DNA of 8,479 bases, from assembly GCA_003519585.1 (NCBI GenBank), contig DOWL01000031.1:1-8479 (forward strand), written 5' to 3'. Numbering within the stretch: position 1 is the stretch's first letter; each line of letters starts with the position of its first letter. The stretch is from Nocardioides sp. Lineage in GTDB: Bacteria; Actinomycetota; Actinomycetes; Propionibacteriales; Nocardioidaceae. A model generated the notes under the pieces. It did not search any database. It was not told the origin of the DNA and was given only the letters and a program-made list of their open reading frames with translations. This document shows, in pieces, positions 5,464-8,479 of this stretch. A program made the position numbers and the translations under genes.

Positions 5464-5894
5464 AGGGCACCGTCCTCGACCAACCGCAGCTTCGGTCGCT
5501 GAGGTTGGGTCGGCTCGGGCTCCGGCGTCGACAACTGTGCGATCGCGGCGCGCACGTCGACCTCGGTGACCTCGGTCCCGTTTGCGTTCCGTAGCGCGAG
5601 GAACACGATGTCACGTGAGGTCTTGAAGTCGAGTCCCTCGAAGTAGGAGGGGAAGCGCTCGTTGATCGCGACGGGCTCGCGGTCCTCGTCGGTCAGGGTG
5701 AACGGGATGTTCCTCGAGGCTAGGAAAGCCTCGACATCGGACAGCCGGTGCGCGTCGAACATCCAGCCCTGGGCCGATCCGGAGAAGACAGCCTTCACCC
5801 CCGCTTCGAGCAGGGTCGGCTGAATCTGCCAGCCGCGGGCCACGACGATGTTGCCGGACTTGGTCAGGCAGACGCGGCGCCTCATGCCGACCAC
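5457..5894 (-). CDS. Hypothetical early phage protein
   Basis: A 145-residue protein that I do not recognise. A basic start (MRRRVCLTKSGNIVVARGWQIQPTLLEAG) leads to VKAVFSGSAQGWMFDAHRLSDVEAFLASRNIPFTL, which looks like a small alpha/beta domain. An acidic middle (DEDREPVAINERFPSYFEG) and a helix (SRDIVFLALRNANGTEVTEVDVRAAIAQL) follow. The last 20 residues are Pro/Glu-rich (TPEPEPTQPQRPKLR). No membrane segment is seen. The GTG at 5894 is preferred because AAGGAG lies 11 bases upstream; the ATG three codons later has that site 20 bases away. It overlaps the following gene by a few bases and follows the DUF6011 gene after 28 bases. Confidence 0.7.
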   Translation of the reverse strand: MVGMRRRVCLTKSGNIVVARGWQIQPTLLEAGVKAVFSGSAQGWMFDAHRLSDVEAFLASRNIPFTLTDEDREPVAINERFPSYFEGLDFKTSRDIVFLALRNANGTEVTEVDVRAAIAQLSTPEPEPTQPQRPKLRLVEDGALW

Positions 5895-5922
5895 CCCGAG
5901 TGGTACTCCTTACTCGCGCTCA

Positions 5923-6132
5923 TCAGGCGGCCACCTCGCGATCGCGGCAGACCGGACCCATTTCGGGCTCAACCGAGCGCGGTGCGGTCAGCGGATGCGA
6001 GCAGCGCGTACAACGAACGATGTCGTCGGCCAGCGGTACGATCGGGGTGTTGTTGGTGGTGGCGTTCATCGTCATCTGCGAAGCCGTCTGGGTGGTGACC
6101 GGGCGGCTTCTGCCGTTCTCAGGCGGCGCCAT
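5923..6132 (-). CDS. DUF6011-like small zinc-binding protein
   Basis: A 69-residue protein. The C-terminal half carries CTRCSHPLTAPRSVEPEMGPVCRDR (residues 41-65): two Cys four positions apart, a Pro-Leu turn, then GPVC. This is the pattern of the DUF6011 small zinc-binding proteins found widely in actinophages and mobile elements (CxxCgrpLtdp.Sv...GpvC). Their function is not known; binding to DNA or a phage protein is likely. The N-terminal 35 residues are Thr/Asn-rich and probably flexible. The ATG at 6132 overlaps the upstream stop by 14 bases. ATGs at residues 20 and 22 are possible alternatives and would still keep the zinc part whole. Confidence 0.78.
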   Translation of the reverse strand: MAPPENGRSRPVTTQTASQMTMNATTNNTPIVPLADDIVRCTRCSHPLTAPRSVEPEMGPVCRDREVAA

Positions 6133-6424
6133 CTAGATCACCGCCACCCTGGGCAAGTTCAGCCTCCGCGGCGTCGGCGACCTCCGTGAGTTCACGGGCT
6201 TGGCGTCGCGCCTGGGCGCTCTTGGCAGCCAGCTTCAGGAAGTAGGCCTTGCGCAGGTGAGCGGCGCGGACAGGGTCACCCCCCGCTTGATCGAGGAACT
6301 TCCGGTCGAGGGCTGCGCGGGCTGGCGCGGTACGGGCTGCGCGGTCTTCAGTGAGCGCCCACGAGAGATGGGCGTTGGCACTGGCGTGGAGACTGCGCTC
6401 GGATATAGACGACGAAGCGCCCAT
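6119..6424 (-). CDS. Conserved Ala/Arg-rich helical protein of actinobacterial elements
   Basis: A 101-residue protein of a type I recognise from actinobacterial chromosomes and mobile elements but that has no named function. It starts with a Ser-rich lead, then HLSWALTEDRAARTAPARAALDRKFLDQAG, then HLRKAYFLKLAAKSAQARRQARELTEVADAAEAELAQ, a strongly amphipathic helix. The AHLSWA.T.DR.ARTAPAR block is the recognisable signature. The start is ATG at 6424, because AGGAG lies eight bases upstream; a GTG three codons earlier would place that site inside the gene. It is the first gene after the 80-base gap, so it may head its own transcript, and it overlaps the DUF6011 gene by 14 bases. Confidence 0.75.
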   Translation of the reverse strand: MGASSSISERSLHASANAHLSWALTEDRAARTAPARAALDRKFLDQAGGDPVRAAHLRKAYFLKLAAKSAQARRQARELTEVADAAEAELAQGGGDLDGAA

Positions 6425-6504
6425 TGCGATCACTCCTGAAATTCAGAGTTCTCGCTAGGGCGCTGATCTCCTAGCATCGCGCGGGCGCCGCGCAGCTAAC
6501 GCAG
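6425..6504. other. Eighty-base gap with two palindromes between the zinc-ribbon gene and the early operon
   Basis: This is the only sizeable gap inside the element. After the zinc-ribbon stop the minus strand can form GCGCGG-GCG-CCGCGC (6479-6493), a GC stem with a 3-base loop but no T-run, so at best a weak terminator. Closer to the next gene, CTGAAATTCAG (6436-6446) is a perfect 5-1-5 palindrome partly overlapping the AGGAG ribosome site, a plausible operator. I see no convincing -35/-10 pair. Confidence 0.5.
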
Positions 6505-6861
6505 TCACTCTATCGTGCGCTGTGCGATCGACCGCAGTACGACGTTTCGCGAGTCGCGCTCCACTGATACCCGAACGGACTGCTCACCGTGTCTAGGGCA
6601 ATAGGTCCGCTTCTCAAGTCGCCCAGGGGTGACAGGCGACGAGGTGACCGCCGTGCCACGCGCACCATCCGAGGGACGCCGCACCTTGCCGAGGTATCCC
6701 CTGAACTGCAACGCCTCCACCTCTTCACCGCGTGGCGTCGGTTCCGTCCATCGCTCTTGCACGACGCCGACGACCTTGTTGCCGCACGAGTCACACACCA
6801 CTACCGCGAGGATGTCCCCCGCGTCCGGATCGAACAGGTCCGGCGGAACCTTGAGGCTCAC
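6505..6861 (-). CDS. Zinc-ribbon-like small protein, fused in frame to the integrase as sequenced
   Basis: A 118-residue unit. It starts VSLKVPPDLFDPDAGDILAVVVCDSCGNKVVG, with Cys at 23 and 26, and closes with TYCPRHGEQ, with Cys 88 and His 91. These four could hold one zinc. The middle is Arg/Glu/Gly-rich without a known motif. I treat it as its own gene because GTG at 6861 forms a GTGA contact with a TGA in the next frame, and that frame encodes the missing end of the integrase. This is the same GTGA contact seen between the HicB-like gene and the integrase. As the DNA stands, the two frames are joined without a stop. A genuine integrase with a zinc-binding tail is the alternative. Confidence 0.65.
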   Translation of the reverse strand: MSLKVPPDLFDPDAGDILAVVVCDSCGNKVVGVVQERWTEPTPRGEEVEALQFRGYLGKVRRPSDGARGTAVTSSPVTPGRLEKRTYCPRHGEQSVRVSVERDSRNVVLRSIAQRTIE

Positions 6862-7776
6862 AACTCCCCCAGGTTCAGCTTGCGGGCTTCCTCGGCCGCG
6901 CGGGCGGATGCCTGGGCCTTTGGTGTAGCGCATGAGCATGTCGGGGCGGGTCCAGCCGGCGACTGCCATCAGCCCCGACTCCGAGCCCCCGGCGGCCAGC
7001 CAGCGGTGCGCGGCGGTGTGCCGAAGTCGGTGCGGGTGGAATCCTTCGATGCCGGCCGCCTTGGCCCGCTCCCCCAGCGTCTTGTGCAGGGCGTCGTAGC
7101 TGAACCTCTTGCCGCGGTCTCCGAGCCAGAGCGCGTCTGTGGCGGCGAGGCGGTGGCCTGAGCGGAGGCGGAGGTAGCGGTCGAGGGAGAGGGCAACCTC
7201 GGGACCGAACGGGACCACGCGGCCCTTGCCGCCTTTCCCGCGGCGGATGATGACTGCGCCCTCGCCCAGGTTGAGGTCGGGCATCTCGATCGCGACGACC
7301 TCTCCGGCCCGGGCTCCGGTCTCGAACATCAGCCGGATGATGGCCTCGTCGCGGCGGTGACGCATTGCGACCGACGGCTCGGTGCCCTTGGCCACCTGGC
7401 AGGTCTTGAGAATGGCGCGCAGGTCGTCGTCGCTCAGCGGCTCGACCACGCGCTCGTCGAGCTTGGGCGACTTGATGCCGAGGAACGGGTCGGCGGGGAT
7501 CTCCTCTTCCTCGGCCAGCCAGGCAGCGAAGCGGCGCACGGCGAGCTGGCGGGAGCGAGCGGTCGAGGCAGCGGCGCCGTTGTCGAGCAGGTGGGCGGTG
7601 AACAGGTTCAGGCTCGAGCGGCGCAGGGGCTCGGCGTCGCTCTCGGCGCACCAAGCGAGGTAGAGCCGCAGTCCGTCGCCGTAGGCCTTGAGCGTCTGTG
7701 GACTCTTGCGCTGGGCACGCAGGGCGAGCTGCCAGGACGAGCCGAGTCGTTCGGCGGTGTCGACGTCAAGGCTCAC
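6505..7776 (-). CDS. int: Tyrosine recombinase (integrase); C-terminal end frameshifted into the zinc-ribbon frame
   Basis: Site-specific recombinase of the phage integrase family. Residues 10-110 are the helical core-binding domain (SWQLALRAQRKSPQTLKAYGDGLRLYLAWC). The catalytic domain follows with Arg156 (ETGARAGEV), Lys in RRGKGGKGRVV (181-184), HPHRLRHT (His249, Arg252), Trp275 in AGWTRPDM and Tyr284 in LMRYTK. GTG at 7776 is the start: it overlaps the HicB-like stop as GTGA, and the open frame upstream is only a shadow of that gene. As sequenced the frame runs 423 codons. Just after Tyr284-Thr-Lys, skipping one base at 6919-6921 (AAA on the minus strand) gives AQASARAAEEARKLNLGEL and a stop at 6858, the usual integrase ending, for a 305-residue enzyme. 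The native gene is therefore probably 6858-7776. Confidence 0.88.
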   Translation of the reverse strand: MSLDVDTAERLGSSWQLALRAQRKSPQTLKAYGDGLRLYLAWCAESDAEPLRRSSLNLFTAHLLDNGAAASTARSRQLAVRRFAAWLAEEEEIPADPFLGIKSPKLDERVVEPLSDDDLRAILKTCQVAKGTEPSVAMRHRRDEAIIRLMFETGARAGEVVAIEMPDLNLGEGAVIIRRGKGGKGRVVPFGPEVALSLDRYLRLRSGHRLAATDALWLGDRGKRFSYDALHKTLGERAKAAGIEGFHPHRLRHTAAHRWLAAGGSESGLMAVAGWTRPDMLMRYTKGPGIRPRGRGSPQAEPGGVVSLKVPPDLFDPDAGDILAVVVCDSCGNKVVGVVQERWTEPTPRGEEVEALQFRGYLGKVRRPSDGARGTAVTSSPVTPGRLEKRTYCPRHGEQSVRVSVERDSRNVVLRSIAQRTIE

Positions 7777-7955
7777 GGCTTGTAGGAGACATCGACGTCG
7801 ATGTCCTCCGGGTCGATGTCGAGCACGGTCGCGATGAGGTCGCGGGCCATCGGCTCGACATCCTCGCGCGACTCCGCCTGTGTGCTGTAGCCGAGTGCTG
7901 GCACTTGGACCAGCCACCATCGGTCGTCGCGCTCCACCGTCGCCTGGTACTTCAC
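7773..7955 (-). CDS. HicB-like small protein (orphan antitoxin-type)
   Basis: A 60-residue protein with the partial RNase H-like fold of HicB antitoxins: MKYQATVERDDRWWLVQVPALGYSTQAESREDVEPMARDLIATVLDI. The lead strand, the WWLVQVP strand and the ...QA.s.edve.ma.dlIa helix match this family. HicB proteins normally bind the RNase toxin HicA and repress their own promoter. No HicA gene is present; instead the frame contacts the integrase start by GTGA, so the two are probably co-translated. It may serve as an integrase regulator or an inert leftover. The start is GTG at 7955, with no ribosome site upstream but a -10-like TAGGCT seven bases before it, which suggests a leaderless message. Confidence 0.8.
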   Translation of the reverse strand: MKYQATVERDDRWWLVQVPALGYSTQAESREDVEPMARDLIATVLDIDPEDIDVDVSYKP

Positions 7956-7968
7956 GACACGCAGCCTA
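7956..7968 (-). promoter_or_regulatory. Candidate -10 element for a leaderless hicB-like/integrase transcript
   Basis: On the minus strand TAGGCT (7963-7968) matches the actinobacterial TAnnnT -10 form. Seven bases separate it from the GTG at 7955, so transcription would begin at or next to the start codon. No Shine-Dalgarno sequence lies in between and no good -35 is visible. Leaderless starts of this kind are common in Actinomycetota. Confidence 0.45.
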
Positions 7969-7987
7969 GTGGAATATCTGGACTAGG
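7965..7987. promoter_or_regulatory. Inverted repeat CCTAGT-N11-ACTAGG before the hicB-like gene
   Basis: A perfect 6-bp inverted repeat with an 11-base AT-richer centre (GGAATATCTGG, itself near-palindromic). It overlaps the candidate -10, so it could be the operator for the HicB-like protein, which in known systems represses its own promoter. It could also be part of an integrase attachment or accessory site, since it lies next to the integrase end of the element. Confidence 0.5.
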
Positions 7988-7989
7988 AG

Positions 7990-8007
7990 CGCTATGCGGG
8001 GGTAGCG
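7990..8007. repeat. Short inverted repeat CGCTA-N8-TAGCG in the sigA gap
   Basis: Five-bp arms with a GC-rich 8-base centre. It lies between the CCTAGT palindrome and the sigA terminator region. Function unknown; one of several small dyads in this gap, which is the natural place for an element/host junction. Confidence 0.35.
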
Positions 8008-8027
8008 TGTCGCCTCGACAGGCCCCG

Positions 8028-8059
8028 AAACGCCCATCTACCTGCACAAACAGGCGTTC
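8028..8059 (-). terminator. Candidate terminator hairpin after sigA
   Basis: Just after the sigA stop the minus-strand RNA has AACGCC and GGCGUU arms about 18 bases apart, with an alternative inner CCUG-UUUGUG-CAGG stem. There is no U-run. This is a plausible but weak factor-independent terminator. Confidence 0.4.
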
Positions 8060-8072
8060 AGCCCGTCAGCGC

Positions 8073-8479
8073 TCAGTCCAGGTAGTCGCGCAGCACCTGG
8101 GACCGGCTCGGGTGGCGCAGCTTCGACATGGTCTTCGACTCGATCTGACGGATCCGCTCGCGGGTGACGCCGTAGACCTTGCCGATCTCGTCGAGGGTCT
8201 TGGGCTGGCCGTCGGTGAGGCCGAAGCGCATGCTGACCACGCCCGCCTCGCGCTCGGAGAGAGTGTCGAGTACGGCGTGCAGCTGCTCCTGGAGGAGCGT
8301 GAAGCTCACCGCATCGGCCGGCACGATGGCCTCGGAGTCCTCGATCAGGTCGCCGAACTCGGAGTCGCCGTCCTCACCGAGCGGGGTGTGCAGCGAGATC
8401 GGCTCGCGGCCGTACTTCTGGACCTCGATGACCTTCTCGGGGGTCATGTCGAGCTCCTTGGCCAGCTCCTCCGGCGTGG
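8073..8479 (-). CDS. sigA: Primary sigma factor (SigA/HrdB type), C-terminal part
   Basis: Partial gene, open at the right edge, with the last 134 residues visible. The final part of region 3 ([39 protein letters not shown]) is followed by region 4. In region 4, [34 protein letters not shown] is 4.1, and [34 protein letters not shown] is the 4.2 helix-turn-helix that reads the -35 element. The sequence is close to housekeeping sigma factors of Actinomycetota. It is a host gene and marks the chromosomal side of the element; the phage-derived genes lie downstream in the same direction. Nothing in the visible part looks damaged. Confidence 0.95.
   Translation of the reverse strand, partial: TPEELAKELDMTPEKVIEVQKYGREPISLHTPLGEDGDSEFGDLIEDSEAIVPADAVSFTLLQEQLHAVLDTLSEREAGVVSMRFGLTDGQPKTLDEIGKVYGVTRERIRQIESKTMSKLRHPSRSQVLRDYLD

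Noticed and set aside
6875..7654. Minus-strand 259-codon Arg/Pro-rich frame inside the integrase
   Set aside because: It overlaps the integrase in another frame and has the composition of a GC-rich shadow.

Overview
The window is high-GC actinobacterial DNA. Its right edge carries the 3' end of the primary sigma factor gene, whose region 4 matches the SigA/HrdB type of Actinomycetota and ends in the usual LRDYLD. Everything left of that gene looks like an integrated, phage-derived element read on the minus strand, so the gene order runs from right to left. I cannot name the genus.

Layout, right to left. (1) The sigA end is followed by a 117-base gap with inverted repeats. (2) A small orphan HicB-like gene, probably leaderless, overlaps a tyrosine integrase by GTGA. 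The integrase frame looks broken at its last residues by one extra base, which fuses it to a separate zinc-ribbon gene. (3) A run of small early genes follows: a conserved Ala/Arg-rich protein, a DUF6011-type zinc protein, a hypothetical, a DUF2742-like protein, and a RepA-like AAA ATPase. The ATPase is followed directly by an iteron-like array of GGACAC motifs with a strong hairpin. (4) Next come an HTH (excisionase-like) protein, a helical hypothetical, a CxCGW small protein, an HNH endonuclease and a small terminase subunit. (5) Then come two adjacent genes that share an MTTxRRAARA start. The second of these contains the most striking feature here. (6) A 102-aa hypothetical and the first 185 residues of a tail tape measure protein run off the left edge.

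Almost every junction from about 6424 to 1 is an ATGA/TGATG contact, a short overlap or a gap below 30 bases, so this is one translationally coupled operon. The set covers integration, replication (ATPase plus candidate origin), packaging (HNH plus TerS) and tail assembly. There is no large terminase, portal, protease or capsid gene between the small terminase and the tape measure gene, where they would normally lie. The element is therefore a deleted prophage, a satellite-like element, or one with an unusual order.

The strongest novel candidate is at 874-1281: nine tandem stem-loops. Six share an exactly 24-base core that folds as a 7-bp stem with a 3-base loop. Each of the six is enclosed by outer arms of 6 to 11 bp that pair with each other but differ in sequence from unit to unit (two neighbours share arms). 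All nine units lie in one reading frame and encode a PxP repeat ending in A/G-rich residues. Compensatory arm changes together with phase-locked coding suggest selection on nucleic-acid structure inside a coding gene.
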